DNA from: Nocardioides gilvus
GTDB lineage: Bacteria; Actinomycetota; Actinomycetes; Propionibacteriales; Nocardioidaceae
NCBI RefSeq assembly: GCF_003194605.1
Contig: NZ_QHKY01000003.1
Location: forward strand, 248,001-312,000
Direction: 5' to 3'
Length of the DNA: 64,000 nucleotides
The notes below the pieces were generated by a model. That model saw only the letters and a program-made list of their open reading frames with translations. It was not told the DNA's origin and made no database searches. The translations under genes and the position numbers were made by a program. Below, piece by piece: positions 52,346 through 61,466 of the stretch; positions within the stretch are counted from its first letter, which is position 1; the number at the start of each line of letters is the position of its first letter.

Positions 52346-52432
52346 CTACTTCACGAGCGCGGCGATGATGGCGAGCAGGACGAGGGCCCCCAACGACACC
52401 GGGATGATGAGACGACGCTGGCGGGGGGACAT
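52346..52432 (-). CDS. 28-residue single-helix membrane protein
   Basis: ATG at 52432, product MSPRQRRLIIPVSLGALV followed by LLAIIAALVK: a basic start and one hydrophobic helix of about 18 residues. A -10 hexamer TAGGAT stands 7 nt before the ATG, and GGAGG lies one base before it, too close for normal use. The stop is 10 nt from the methyltransferase start. Reality is supported by the promoter, which mirrors the leaderless promoter of the divergent gene. Function unknown. Confidence 0.5.
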   Translation of the reverse strand: MSPRQRRLIIPVSLGALVLLAIIAALVK

Positions 52433-52439
52433 GCCTCCG

Positions 52440-52449
52440 ATCCTAGACT
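52440..52449. promoter_or_regulatory. Overlapping divergent -10 elements
   Basis: Minus strand TAGGAT (52445-52440) precedes the 28-residue gene by 7 nt; plus strand TAGACT (52444-52449) precedes the ATG at 52458 by 8 nt. They share two bases, as in the galU/cyclo-ligase pair. Confidence 0.45.
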
Positions 52450-52457
52450 CGCGGCCC

Positions 52458-53681
52458 ATGAACCCAGACATCGTGCAGATCGCTGGCTGGTTCCGGCCCC
52501 ACCCCGACCGGATCCTGCGCCCCGACGAGGTCGCGACGACCCTGCGCGCGGCGGGGCTCAGCGGCGCGGTGGGGGCCCCCAGCTCGACCGGAGACCTCCC
52601 GCTGGTGGTGGCGGCCCAAGAGCGGCGTCCGCTCGTGGTGCCGGGCACCGCGCAACTTCTCGTCGATGCGCTCGCCGAGGTCGCGGAGGCCACCAGGGGC
52701 GCGATCATGCTCACCGATGAACAGACGCTGGTGACTCCTCCCAGCATGGAGGACGACTGGCAGGCGGTGCTCGACTCCGACGAACGCCCCGACCCCGCCA
52801 ACACGAACCCGCCCGACGTGCTGCTGGCCCGGCTCGACCCCGATCTGCTGCCGATGCTGGCCCGTGACGTCGGCTGCCCCTTCATCTGGGAGCGCGCCGA
52901 GGGTTACGTCGTCGTCGCCTTCGAGGAGCCGTCGGCGACTCTGCACGAGCACGGATTCACGAAGCCCGAGCTGCCCGTGGTGGCGCTGAGCCTGATCGGG
53001 GGTCGGCGCCACCTGAGCGTGCTGCTGGCTCGCGGGGTGCTGCCGGGCACGACCCTGTCGCGCCAGGAGCATTGGGCCCTCACCCAAGCACCCGAGACCG
53101 TCGAGGAGCCGGCGATGCGCGCCATGCTCGACGAGTTCGCGGTCCGTCATGTCACCCCCGAGGCCGTCATCGAGGCGCTGCTCGAGTCGCCACACCTGCC
53201 TCACGCCGAGGAGATGCTGCTGCGCGAAGCCCTGGTGGCCCCCGACGACGAGCACTGGTCCGCTCGGGTCCTGACCGCCCTGGGCCTTCCGACCCACGCG
53301 GCCGACATCCACGAGGGCCGCGCCATCCTCGCCGCCCCTGCGCGGGTGGAACCCCAGGGCCTGAAGGAAGTCCTGCGCAGTGCGCTGGGCGAGCGCGGAT
53401 CGGCGGACGAAGAGGAGTGGAGCCGGCGCGGTCTCGGAGGTCGTCTGCAGCTCGCGCTCCTCCGCTTCCCCGTGCTGACGGTCGTGGTGATCCTTCTCGA
53501 ACTCGCGCTGGCCGGCTTCATGACCAACTGGTTGCTCGGTACTGACGAACGTCCCTGGTGGTACTGGCTGGGTTGGGTGACGGTGCTGGCGCTCGTGGTC
53601 GATGCCGTGGCGGACACCGTGCTGCTGCTCCGCCGGCGGCGGAGCCCAGAACCCGCTGGACCTGGTGGGCCCGGTCGCTAG
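52458..53681 (+). CDS. Unknown tandem paralogue 1 (C-terminal membrane helices)
   Basis: 407 residues. I do not recognise the family. The soluble part (1-330) has two repeating types of segment: PDEVATTLRAAGLSGAVGAP near 22-41 and DDEHWSARVLTALGLPTHAA near 263-282, both with counterparts in the next gene. Helices at about 336-360 and 368-392 then anchor it, ending in RRRRSPEPAGPGGPGR. No enzyme motif or signal peptide. Nearly leaderless promoter 8 nt upstream. The next gene, 9 bp downstream, is a paralogue. Confidence 0.7.
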   Translation: MNPDIVQIAGWFRPHPDRILRPDEVATTLRAAGLSGAVGAPSSTGDLPLVVAAQERRPLVVPGTAQLLVDALAEVAEATRGAIMLTDEQTLVTPPSMEDDWQAVLDSDERPDPANTNPPDVLLARLDPDLLPMLARDVGCPFIWERAEGYVVVAFEEPSATLHEHGFTKPELPVVALSLIGGRRHLSVLLARGVLPGTTLSRQEHWALTQAPETVEEPAMRAMLDEFAVRHVTPEAVIEALLESPHLPHAEEMLLREALVAPDDEHWSARVLTALGLPTHAADIHEGRAILAAPARVEPQGLKEVLRSALGERGSADEEEWSRRGLGGRLQLALLRFPVLTVVVILLELALAGFMTNWLLGTDERPWWYWLGWVTVLALVVDAVADTVLLLRRRRSPEPAGPGGPGR

Positions 53682-53684
53682 GCT
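53679..53684 (+). promoter_or_regulatory. Leaderless -10 element for paralogue 2
   Basis: TAGGCT overlaps the stop codon of paralogue 1 (53679-53681) and is followed by 6 nt and the ATG at 53691. No ribosome-binding site. Confidence 0.5.
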
Positions 53685-53690
53685 CGCTCC

Positions 53691-54920
53691 ATGAGCATCT
53701 CGCCCGCCGCAGTCACCCTGCGACCCTTCCTCGGCTGGTTGCACCCCGACGTCGAGGGCCGGATCGACCACGAGGCGGTGCTGCGTCACCTGCGGGAGCA
53801 GCGGGTGCTCGGCGCGGTCCAGTCGAGCGACCCCGGCGTCGAAGGTCTGTGCAGCATCGTGCTCCTGCTCGACGACGTCGAGCGGATCCAGGTCGTACGG
53901 GACGGCAAGGTCGCTGCGGGAGCACCACTGAGCCGCTTCGGTCCCGAACTCGCCGAAATCCTGGGTCTCGACCTCGAGATCGCCGGGGACTACTTCGAGG
54001 ACCCGGCGCGCGTGTTCGACGAGGATGGCGAGGGGCCGGAAGGGTTCGACCTCGAAGCCCTCATCGGTGAGCAGGAGAGCGACCCCACCCACGACGTACT
54101 CGTCTCCCGCGTGGTGGAGAGCTCCTTGCCCGCCCTCGCCCACTCGCTGAAGTCCTCCCTCTCGGCCGGTCACGAGGACGGCTGGACCGTGATCCACTTC
54201 GACGATGCCTGGGTCGACCTCTCCGAGCACGGCTGGATGCCCGGCGACCTGCCGGCCGTACGCCTCTCCCGGGTCGACGACACCCGGCACATCCAGGTGC
54301 TCACTGCCTGGAACGATCCGGTCGGTCTCTTCCTGACCCGTCGGCCGGACCTGACGGCGACGTTCACTGCGGCCGAGGTCGACCACGCCGGCCTGGCAGA
54401 GCTGACCAACCCCCACCTCTCCCCCGACTCCGACACCGTCGCGCTGCTCACCACCCGGCGCTTCCGCGACCTCGACGCCACAGCCCTGACCGACGCGCTG
54501 CAGAGCCCGATGGACGACCGTTGGGTCAACCGGGTGCTCGCCGCGATGGGACTGCCCACCCTGGCCGGAGATCTCCTCGAGGGTCGCCGCGAGCTCACCG
54601 CTCCGACTCGGGTCGAGTTCTCCTCGGGCTGGCGTGCGCTGCTCGACACGGTGGTCCGTTACGTCGATGCCCCAGCTTCAGAGGTCTCCCGTCGCACCCC
54701 GATCGGCAAGTTCTACGCCAAGGTCTACGGATCCACCCCGCTGGGCGTGGCCACCGTGGCCGTGGAGACCGTGGCCGGTGCCGCACTGTTGGCCCGGAGC
54801 CGTCGCGCCGGCACGGGCGCGGGTGCCAGGCGGGCTCTCGTGGGCGGCGCCAGCTTCCTGCTGGTCGACGCGGTCAGCGGCCTCACGATCATCGGGCGCC
54901 GGGCCCTCGGCTCGCACTGA
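53691..54920 (+). CDS. Unknown tandem paralogue 2 (C-terminal membrane helices)
   Basis: 409 residues. It parallels paralogue 1: HEAVLRHLREQRVLGAVQSS (28-47) against its residues 23-43, LPAVRLSRVDDTRHIQVLTA (187-206) against 172-191, and MDDRWVNRVLAAMGLPTLAG (274-293) against 263-282. C-terminal hydrophobic stretches at about 350-366 and 380-402 suggest a hairpin in the membrane. The middle part is very acidic. Family not recognised. It has its own leaderless promoter and a strong bidirectional terminator behind it. Confidence 0.7.
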   Translation: MSISPAAVTLRPFLGWLHPDVEGRIDHEAVLRHLREQRVLGAVQSSDPGVEGLCSIVLLLDDVERIQVVRDGKVAAGAPLSRFGPELAEILGLDLEIAGDYFEDPARVFDEDGEGPEGFDLEALIGEQESDPTHDVLVSRVVESSLPALAHSLKSSLSAGHEDGWTVIHFDDAWVDLSEHGWMPGDLPAVRLSRVDDTRHIQVLTAWNDPVGLFLTRRPDLTATFTAAEVDHAGLAELTNPHLSPDSDTVALLTTRRFRDLDATALTDALQSPMDDRWVNRVLAAMGLPTLAGDLLEGRRELTAPTRVEFSSGWRALLDTVVRYVDAPASEVSRRTPIGKFYAKVYGSTPLGVATVAVETVAGAALLARSRRAGTGAGARRALVGGASFLLVDAVSGLTIIGRRALGSH

Positions 54921-54958
54921 GCCTCAGCACGTCCACCGGCATCCTCACACCCGGCGCC

Positions 54959-55023
54959 GAAAACCCACTGTGCGGTGGATTGGTGTCACCCAGTGACACC
55001 AATCCACCGCACTGATCGTTTTC
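54959..55023. terminator. Bidirectional terminator
   Basis: A perfect 20-bp stem (54970-54989 with 54993-55012) with a 3-nt loop is flanked by AAAAC on the left and GTTTT on the right, giving a T tract on both strands. It separates paralogue 2 from the convergent FAD/Fe-S gene. Confidence 0.9.
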
Positions 55024-55039
55024 CGGGCAACACCACGGC

Positions 55040-57814
55040 TCATGGCCTCGGCGGCGTGTGACCCGCCAGGAGCTCGGCCAGGTGCAACGCGCGGCGGTCT
55101 GCCAGGTCCTCGACCTGGGTCCGGCACGACATCCCGTCGGCCAGCACGATCGCGTCGGGGTGAGCGCGTAACGCAGGCAGCAGGTGGGTCTCCGCCACCG
55201 CGACCGAGACCTCGTGGTGTCCACGCTCCACCCCGAAGTTGCCAGCCAGCCCGCAACAACCGTCGACCCGTACGACCTCGGCACCGGCTCGGCGCAGCAA
55301 CGCCTCGTCGGCCTCCCACCCGAGCACCGCGTACTGGTGGCAGTGCGGCTGCGCAACCAGCCGTACGCCGGTGAGGTCAGGCGGCACGTAGTCGTGGCGA
55401 GTCAGCAGCTCGGCCAACGTCACCGCCGCTGACGCCACCCCGCGCGCCGCAGCCGGGTCGCTCGCCAGCCGCAGCGCGTCACTGCGCAGCGTGGCCAGGC
55501 AGGAGGGCTCGAGCGCCAGGATCGGGCTGCCACTGGCGGCGTACGGCCCCAGCGTCTGGACCAGGGCGTCGACATTGCGGGTGGCGGCCTCCAACTGACC
55601 CGTGCTGATGTACGTCAGTCCGCAGCAGGCGCGGTCGTCGATCACCGAGGCCGTGAGTCCGATCGAGGCAAGCACACGAATGGCGGCGTGCGCGGTGGCG
55701 GGCCCGAAATGGTCGGTGAAGGTGTCGGCCCAGATCCACACGTCGGGCTGTTCCACCTGCTCTGCTCCCGAGCGCAGGGTCGTCGGCGCCAGCTCCGGAA
55801 GGCCGCGGCGCTGGTCGACGCCGGCGGCTGCCTTGGCGATCCGCGCCACCGGGCCCCTGCCTGCAGCCAGCGGGAGGAGCCGTCGCAGGGGTGAGTCGAG
55901 CAGCGCCGGCAGGCGACCCAGCGTGTGGTGCGTACGCGGCCGCCTCAGCCAGCCGCGGATCCCACGGTGTCGCTGGGCGAGGACCTCCGACTTGAGCGTG
56001 GCCATGTCGACGCCGGTCGGACAGTCGCTCGCGCAGGCCTTGCAGGAGAGGCAGAGGTCGAGGGCTGCTGCGACCGCGTCGTCCGCCAGCCCGTCCAGGC
56101 TCCCGCGGCTGTCGAGCGCCTCCTGCAGCACCCGCGCCCGGCCGCGGGTGGAGTCCTTCTCGTCCCGGGTCGCCTGCCATGACGGACACATGACACCGGG
56201 CGAGTGGGCCGAGACGCACTTGCCGACCCCGGTGCAGCGGTGGGCCTCGGCGGCCAGGTCGTCGACCAGGCGCAGGCCGGGGACCGTACGGACAGCTCTG
56301 GCGGGTCGCAGGTCGGCGTCGAAGGGCACAGGGTCGACCAGGACGCCGGGGTTGAGCAGGTTGTCGGGGTCGGCGATCGCCTTGACCGCGGAGAAGAGCG
56401 CGAGCGAGCGTTCGTCGTACATCAGCGGCAACAACTCGGAGCGGGCCCGGCCGTCGCCGTGCTCGCCCGACAACGAACCACCGTGGGCGACCAACGAGGT
56501 GGCGCAGGCGGTGACGAAGTCGCGGAAGCGTGCCGGCCCGTCACTGAAGTCGAAGTCGATGCGGACGTGCACGCAACCGTCGCCGAAGTGGCCGTACGGC
56601 ACCCCGTTGAGACGGTGCTCGACGAGCAGTGCCTCGAACTCGCGCAGCCAGGCGCCCAACTTCTCCGGCGGCACCGCGGCGTCCTCCCACCCCGAAAGGG
56701 CCGGTCGAGCCAGCGAGCGGGCGGCCAACCCCGCGCCGTCCTCACGGATCCGCCACAGGCGTGTCTGCGCGCCCGCGTCCGTCACCACCTCGGCCGCCAA
56801 CGCCCCGGCGGTCGCGACGAGGGTGCGTACCCGCTCCCCCACCTGCCCGAGATCGTCACCCACGATCTCCGCGAAGAGCCATCCACCGCCGCGCGGCAGT
56901 GGGGGCGCCGACGGCACCAGGGCGACGATCCGGGAGTCGAGCCCTTCGCAGGCCACCAGCCCCGGCACCTCCAGGAGCGCCGGGACCGCATCGGCGGCGT
57001 CGACCATCGACGGATACCCGAGCACCACGAGGTGCCGGACGGGGGCCTCGCGCACCAGACGTACGGTCGCGGCCGTGACCAGGGCGAGCGTGCCCTCGGA
57101 GCCCACCACGAAGCGCTCCGGGCGGAGTCGTTCGGGCAGCAGGTGCTCGAGGGAGTAGCCGCTGACCTGTCGGGAGAAGCGACCGAAGTGCGTACGGACG
57201 TGGCCCAGGTCGCCAGCCACCAACGCCGCCAGCTCGGCAGCGACTCCGCTCAACGGCTCTCCCGGGGCCAGTCGCGCGGCCTCGCCGGTCCCCCAGAGCA
57301 CGTCGAGGGCCCCGACGTTGTCGCTCGTACGTCCATGCCCCAGCGCCCGGGAGCCGCACGCGTTGTTGCCGATCATCCCGCCGATGGTGCAACGAGTGTG
57401 CGTCGAGGGGTCCGGGCCGAAGCGCCAGCCCGCGGCCAGCGCCCGCTGCTGGAGGTCGGCGTGGACGACGCCGGGCTCGACGACCGCCAGGCCCGCCTCG
57501 ATGTCGAGGCTCCGGATCGCGCTGAGGTGCCGCGAGGTGTCCACAACGATGCCGGTGCCGATGGCGTTGCCGGCGATCGAGGTGCCCGCGCCTCGCATCG
57601 TCAGCGGCGTACGCGACTCGCGGGCCACGGCCAGCACGGCTGCCAGCTCGTCGGTGTGGCGCGGGCGTACGACGACCTGCGGCAGCACCCGGTAGAGCGA
57701 CGCATCCGCGGAGTAGAGGGCGCGGTCCAGGTCCGTGGCGCCGATGTCCGTGAGCCCGGCGCGACGCAGGGCTGCGACGAGCTCGTCACTGCCGGTCGCC
57801 GCGGTCGGGCTCAT
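55040..57814 (-). CDS. FAD-binding and 4Fe-4S fusion dehydrogenase (D-lactate/glycolate dehydrogenase type)
   Basis: 924 residues from the ATG at 57814. Order: FAD_binding_4 domain (about 40-215; VVVRPRHTDELAAVLAVA, MRGAGTSIAGNAIGTGIVVD, STHTRCTIGGMIGNNACGS), FAD-oxidase C-terminal domain (to about 500; HGDGRARSELL), two 4Fe-4S motifs (CTGVGKC..CPSW and CLSCKACASDCPTG), then two CCG domains (RACCGLTYIS; VDGCCGLAGNFG). Such fusions oxidise D-lactate, glycolate or 2-hydroxyglutarate and feed a quinone or cytochrome. Substrate not decided by sequence. Start overlaps the DUF1648 gene by one base. Confidence 0.88.
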   Translation of the reverse strand: MSPTAATGSDELVAALRRAGLTDIGATDLDRALYSADASLYRVLPQVVVRPRHTDELAAVLAVARESRTPLTMRGAGTSIAGNAIGTGIVVDTSRHLSAIRSLDIEAGLAVVEPGVVHADLQQRALAAGWRFGPDPSTHTRCTIGGMIGNNACGSRALGHGRTSDNVGALDVLWGTGEAARLAPGEPLSGVAAELAALVAGDLGHVRTHFGRFSRQVSGYSLEHLLPERLRPERFVVGSEGTLALVTAATVRLVREAPVRHLVVLGYPSMVDAADAVPALLEVPGLVACEGLDSRIVALVPSAPPLPRGGGWLFAEIVGDDLGQVGERVRTLVATAGALAAEVVTDAGAQTRLWRIREDGAGLAARSLARPALSGWEDAAVPPEKLGAWLREFEALLVEHRLNGVPYGHFGDGCVHVRIDFDFSDGPARFRDFVTACATSLVAHGGSLSGEHGDGRARSELLPLMYDERSLALFSAVKAIADPDNLLNPGVLVDPVPFDADLRPARAVRTVPGLRLVDDLAAEAHRCTGVGKCVSAHSPGVMCPSWQATRDEKDSTRGRARVLQEALDSRGSLDGLADDAVAAALDLCLSCKACASDCPTGVDMATLKSEVLAQRHRGIRGWLRRPRTHHTLGRLPALLDSPLRRLLPLAAGRGPVARIAKAAAGVDQRRGLPELAPTTLRSGAEQVEQPDVWIWADTFTDHFGPATAHAAIRVLASIGLTASVIDDRACCGLTYISTGQLEAATRNVDALVQTLGPYAASGSPILALEPSCLATLRSDALRLASDPAAARGVASAAVTLAELLTRHDYVPPDLTGVRLVAQPHCHQYAVLGWEADEALLRRAGAEVVRVDGCCGLAGNFGVERGHHEVSVAVAETHLLPALRAHPDAIVLADGMSCRTQVEDLADRRALHLAELLAGHTPPRP

Positions 57815-58317
57815 CAGACCTCGGGGACGTCGCGGTAGAACTTCTGCCGCTGCCAGATACCCACGGCACCGGCGGCGGTCAGCACCACGATGACCGCGAT
57901 CGCGGCCCCGCTCAACCCGCCACCCATGTCGCCGCGGCGTACCGAGAGGACCATCAGGGGCATCATCGCGGTGAGCAGCGCCATCGACCAGACCCCGGTC
58001 AGTGCGATGTCCTCGGCGAGCCGGGCCCGCGCGAGCGACTCGTTCTCCGGGAGCATCCAGTACTCCTTGCGCGGCATGTTGATCATCGACCAGTGGAGGC
58101 GGTCCGCCCCCGAGGTCAGCCACGCCATGAAGGCCCACAGGGCGATCACTATCCCGCCGAAGATGCCACAGAGTTCGTTGCGGGTGCCCCAGTTGTCGGC
58201 CTCGCCGCCCGCGCCGAAGTGCACCGGGATCCGACCGGACGGCATCGACTGCCAGGAGAGCGCGAGCACGGTCATCGCGAAGACCAGGCTCAGCCACATC
58301 CAACGCATTGGGGTCAT
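57814..58317 (-). CDS. DUF1648-type membrane protein
   Basis: 167 residues with four probable TM helices (about 7-24, 52-68, 106-124, 134-153). The first extracellular segment is LPSGRIPVHFGAGGEADNWG in slightly altered form (SMPSGRIPVHFGAGGEADNW), the hallmark of DUF1648. Related proteins (SdpI) take part in immunity or signalling, but here the role is unknown. Coupled to the double-Nudix gene (4-nt overlap) and to the dehydrogenase downstream. Confidence 0.78.
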   Translation of the reverse strand: MTPMRWMWLSLVFAMTVLALSWQSMPSGRIPVHFGAGGEADNWGTRNELCGIFGGIVIALWAFMAWLTSGADRLHWSMINMPRKEYWMLPENESLARARLAEDIALTGVWSMALLTAMMPLMVLSVRRGDMGGGLSGAAIAVIVVLTAAGAVGIWQRQKFYRDVPEV

Positions 58318-59249
58318 GCCGGCTCCTCGTCTCCGTCCGCGCCCACCAGCCCGAGCGCATGGGTGACCACGTCGAGCACCTGGAGCTCGCCGGCCTCGAT
58401 CCGGGACAGGGGGACGTACGCCACCTCGGCGGTGGTGCCGTCGACCTCTGCCAGGTGGGGCTCGGCGTCGGCGGCCAGCGTGGCCGCGAAGATCAGGTGG
58501 ACACCGTGGAAGTCCTCGAGCCGACCGTCGGGAGCTGTCCCGGTGAAGTGCACGTCGTGCACGTCAAGGAGGGCTCCGACCTCGGCCTCGACGCCGCACT
58601 CCTCGCGGATCTCCCGAGCCAGGGCGTGCGCGGGAGACTCCCCGTGGTCGACCCCGCCGCCGGGCAACGTCCAGGACCCGGAGTGGAAGCCTCGCGCCGA
58701 GATCTTCGTCAACAACACCTCGGGGCCCGCGTCACCGTCGCGGGTGACGAGGCCGTACGCCGCCAGTCGCTGCAGCCGGGTGGGCTGCAGGTCTCCGAGT
58801 GCCTGGGCGACCATCGCGAAGACCGGGACGCGTCCACTGAGCACGTCGTCGATCGGCTTCCAGGCCGCCTCGACGGTCGAGCCGTCGACCTCCATGACCT
58901 GCGGCTCGGGCGAATCCTTCGCCACCCATCCCTCGTAGACGATCCGCAACGCGTGGGAGTCGACCATCCGCCCGTCGCGGCGCACGCTGGGCAGATAGGC
59001 GGAGTAGACCCGCGCGGTCGGCGCGATCGCCGCCTCCAGACCGGTCTCCTCGTAGACCTCGCGCACCACCGCGTCACGGGGGTCCTCGCCATGGTCCAGA
59101 CCGCCGCCGGGGAGCGTCCAACGCTCCTGGGGCGAGATGCGTTCGGCCACGCGACTCAGCAGGATCTCGTCCACCCCGGAGGCCAACGTCCGCCGGATCA
59201 CCGCATAGGCGGCCACCCGTTGGTGGCGCGGCAGAGCGGAGGAATTCAT
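58314..59249 (-). CDS. Tandem double-Nudix hydrolase
   Basis: 311 residues with two complete Nudix domains. Box 1 is residues 49-71 (GX5EX7REVYEETGL) and box 2 is 198-220 (GX5EX7REIREECGV); both keep every consensus residue. The domains share RVAAYAVIRR / RLAAYGLVTR starts, so the gene arose by internal duplication. Substrate unknown. The ATG is 6 nt behind TAGGTT, so leaderless. Confidence 0.88.
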   Translation of the reverse strand: MNSSALPRHQRVAAYAVIRRTLASGVDEILLSRVAERISPQERWTLPGGGLDHGEDPRDAVVREVYEETGLEAAIAPTARVYSAYLPSVRRDGRMVDSHALRIVYEGWVAKDSPEPQVMEVDGSTVEAAWKPIDDVLSGRVPVFAMVAQALGDLQPTRLQRLAAYGLVTRDGDAGPEVLLTKISARGFHSGSWTLPGGGVDHGESPAHALAREIREECGVEAEVGALLDVHDVHFTGTAPDGRLEDFHGVHLIFAATLAADAEPHLAEVDGTTAEVAYVPLSRIEAGELQVLDVVTHALGLVGADGDEEPA

Positions 59250-59255
59250 GGGTCA

Positions 59256-59261
59256 AACCTA
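59256..59261 (-). promoter_or_regulatory. Leaderless -10 element for the double-Nudix gene
   Basis: TAGGTT on the minus strand, then 6 nt, then the ATG at 59249; no ribosome-binding site. Confidence 0.5.
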
Positions 59262-60128
59262 GGCGATGACCCCAGAGCCGCCGGCCGGCGCGTCGCGCAG
59301 GGTCTCGGGTTGGGTCTCGGGTTGGGGTCCCCAGCTGACCGGGACCGCGCTGCGAGGGCTGTTGTCCCACTGTGCTGCTTCCACGCGACACGGGGCATGG
59401 CCGCCGAGGTGGGCCGGGTGCCAGGGCGCGTACTCCCCGGGTCGCGGTTGGTGGTGGGCCAAGGTCTGCAACCCCTCCAGCATCTCCGTGAGGCGGACCC
59501 CGAGCTTGACGGTCCACTCGGTGAGGTCCTCGCCGGGCCCGACCGTGAGCGGCTCGCCGAAGTGCAGGTCCACCCGGCGGCGTCGGGTCCAGTCCGGGGA
59601 CGGCTCCTTGCCTCCCAGCACTCCGCCCTCGGGGCGACCGACGCTGTAGATCCGTTGGATGCCCCACAGTGCGGTCGGGATCACCAGCGCCCCGGTCTCG
59701 CGGGCCAGCGCGGCCACCCCGCGCATCAACGGGCGCACCGTGTACGAGTAGGAGATCCCGGCCTCCGGGAAGAGCGCGATCGACTGGCCTTCGGCCAGCA
59801 GCCGGCGGGCGTGCAGATAGGCCCCCGCAGGTGCCGCCCGGTCGACGGGGACGTGCTGCATCCGGGTCATCGGACCGGTGAGCCCGCGCGGGTGCCACAC
59901 ATCGTGCCGCGTCAGGAAGCGAGGGAACCTGCCGCGCGTGCGGGCCGCCAACGCGATGGGCAACGAGTCGCCGTACGAGACGTGGGTGCTGGCGATGATC
60001 ACTGGCCCCTCCGTCGGGACGTGCTCCACACCGCGCGTCTCGATCCGTACGCCGAGGGCGCGCACGGCCCCCCGGCACAGCGCTGTCGCCACCCGGTAGT
60101 CGAGCTCCCTGTTCGCCACGCGCCCCAT
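59259..60128 (-). CDS. 1-acyl-sn-glycerol-3-phosphate acyltransferase family protein
   Basis: 289 residues from the ATG at 60128. The catalytic H-x4-D is in STHVSYGDSLP, motif II region RFPRFLTRHDVWH, motif III FPEAGISYSYTVRPL (the FPEG-type block with Ala-Gly), and motif IV VIPTALWGIQRIYS. PlsC-type enzymes acylate lysophosphatidic acid at the membrane. The C-terminal 70 residues are extra, Pro/Gln-rich, and have short PETQPET repeats. An upstream extension has no support. Confidence 0.86.
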   Translation of the reverse strand: MGRVANRELDYRVATALCRGAVRALGVRIETRGVEHVPTEGPVIIASTHVSYGDSLPIALAARTRGRFPRFLTRHDVWHPRGLTGPMTRMQHVPVDRAAPAGAYLHARRLLAEGQSIALFPEAGISYSYTVRPLMRGVAALARETGALVIPTALWGIQRIYSVGRPEGGVLGGKEPSPDWTRRRRVDLHFGEPLTVGPGEDLTEWTVKLGVRLTEMLEGLQTLAHHQPRPGEYAPWHPAHLGGHAPCRVEAAQWDNSPRSAVPVSWGPQPETQPETLRDAPAGGSGVIA

Positions 60129-60151
60129 CGTCGCCGCTGGCAGTGCCGGAT

Positions 60152-61423
60152 TCAGGAGAACGGGGGGCGCGCGTCGCGAGCGATCGACTGCCTGCCCGCC
60201 CAGCGCCACACGCGTGCTGCCCGGTCGCGGTCCTCGTCGGTCACGATGTTGCCCATCCAGCGCAGGGCCAGGGTCATCATGAAGTCCGAGCGCATCCCGA
60301 TCGGGCCCAGCGCGGTGATCACCTTGGGGCGGGTGGCGACACCGGCGAGCCGCCGGGCGATCGAGAACGCCTCGCCGTACCGCTCGGTGAGCAGCGCGGG
60401 CCAGGCCTCGAGCAGGGAGTGCTCAGGGGCGGTGCCGAAGGAGGCGAGCAGGTCGGCCAGCACCCGACCGGTCTCGAGTCCGTAGTCGATGCCCTCGCCG
60501 TTGAGCGGGTTGACGCACGCGGCCGCGTCACCGATGAGCGCCCAGTTGCGCCCGGCGACGTTGCTGACCGCACCACCCATCGGGAGCAGGGCCGAGGCCT
60601 CGGCCCGCAGCTCGCCGGTGAGGGCGAACTCGTCGCGGATCTGCCCGGCGTAGAAGCGCATCAGTGGCTTCACCGCAATCTCCGCGGGACGCGCGGCGGT
60701 CGCCAGGGCACCCGCACCGAGGTTGACCTCACCGTTGCCGAGCGGGAAGACCCAGCCGTAGCCCGAGAGCGCCTTGCCGGACTCGTCGCGCAGCTCGAGG
60801 TGCGAGGAGATCCACGGGTCGTCGGAGCGCTCGGAGGTGACGTACGAACGGCCCGCGACCCCGTAGACGGTGTCGCGGTGCCACTCCCGGCCCAGCATCT
60901 TGCCGAGGGGGGAACGTACGCCGTCGGCCACCACCAGCCACCGGCAACGGACCTCGGTGCGTACGCCGTCGTGGTCCAGCACGACGGCGGCGACCCGGTC
61001 GCCGTCCATCACCACGTCGACGGCCTTCGCGCCGTCGATGGCGGTGGCGCCGGACTTGATCGCGGCCGTACGCAGGTGGTCGTCGAGCTCGGTGCGGGCC
61101 ACCGCCGACCCCCACGTCGGGAGGTCGCCGCTGACCTCGGGCCAGGGCAGCTCGAGACGCTGTCCGAAGCCGTGCGCGCGCAGCCCCTGGTTGACGGTGT
61201 GGGCGCGGAGCCAGTCCTCGAGGCCGAGGGCCTGGAGCTCATGGATGGCGCGGGGTGTCAGTCCGTCGCCACAGGTCTTGTCCCGCGGGAAGATCGCGGA
61301 GTCGACCAGGAGGGTCTCCAGGCCGTGACGGGCGGCCCAGGCAGCGGCGCCGGAGCCGGCAGGACCGGCGCCGACGACGAGGACGTCGGTGTGGGAGGGC
61401 AAAGAGGGCGCAGAGGCGGACAC
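60152..61423 (-). CDS. Geranylgeranyl reductase family flavoprotein
   Basis: 423 residues from the GTG at 61423. FAD-binding LVVGAGPAGSGAAAWAARHG, then FPRDKTCGDGLTPRAI with the family's Cys-Gly-Asp-Gly, the second FAD motif RWLVVADGVRSPLGKML, and LIGDAAACVNPLNGEGIDYG. Actinobacterial members reduce one double bond of the menaquinone side chain (MenJ) or saturate archaeal-type lipids; MenJ is the more likely role here but not proven. No SD is visible. Downstream is the acyltransferase gene with a 23-nt gap. Confidence 0.88.
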   Translation of the reverse strand: MSASAPSLPSHTDVLVVGAGPAGSGAAAWAARHGLETLLVDSAIFPRDKTCGDGLTPRAIHELQALGLEDWLRAHTVNQGLRAHGFGQRLELPWPEVSGDLPTWGSAVARTELDDHLRTAAIKSGATAIDGAKAVDVVMDGDRVAAVVLDHDGVRTEVRCRWLVVADGVRSPLGKMLGREWHRDTVYGVAGRSYVTSERSDDPWISSHLELRDESGKALSGYGWVFPLGNGEVNLGAGALATAARPAEIAVKPLMRFYAGQIRDEFALTGELRAEASALLPMGGAVSNVAGRNWALIGDAAACVNPLNGEGIDYGLETGRVLADLLASFGTAPEHSLLEAWPALLTERYGEAFSIARRLAGVATRPKVITALGPIGMRSDFMMTLALRWMGNIVTDEDRDRAARVWRWAGRQSIARDARPPFS

Positions 61424-61466
61424 GCCCAGAATTCTCTCAGGCCGGGGGTGATCGCACCGAAATGGC

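Noticed and set aside
58308-60485. Long plus-strand open frame of about 725 codons
   Set aside because: It runs antisense through four well-supported minus-strand genes and has the Arg/His/Gly-rich composition of a GC-driven shadow frame.
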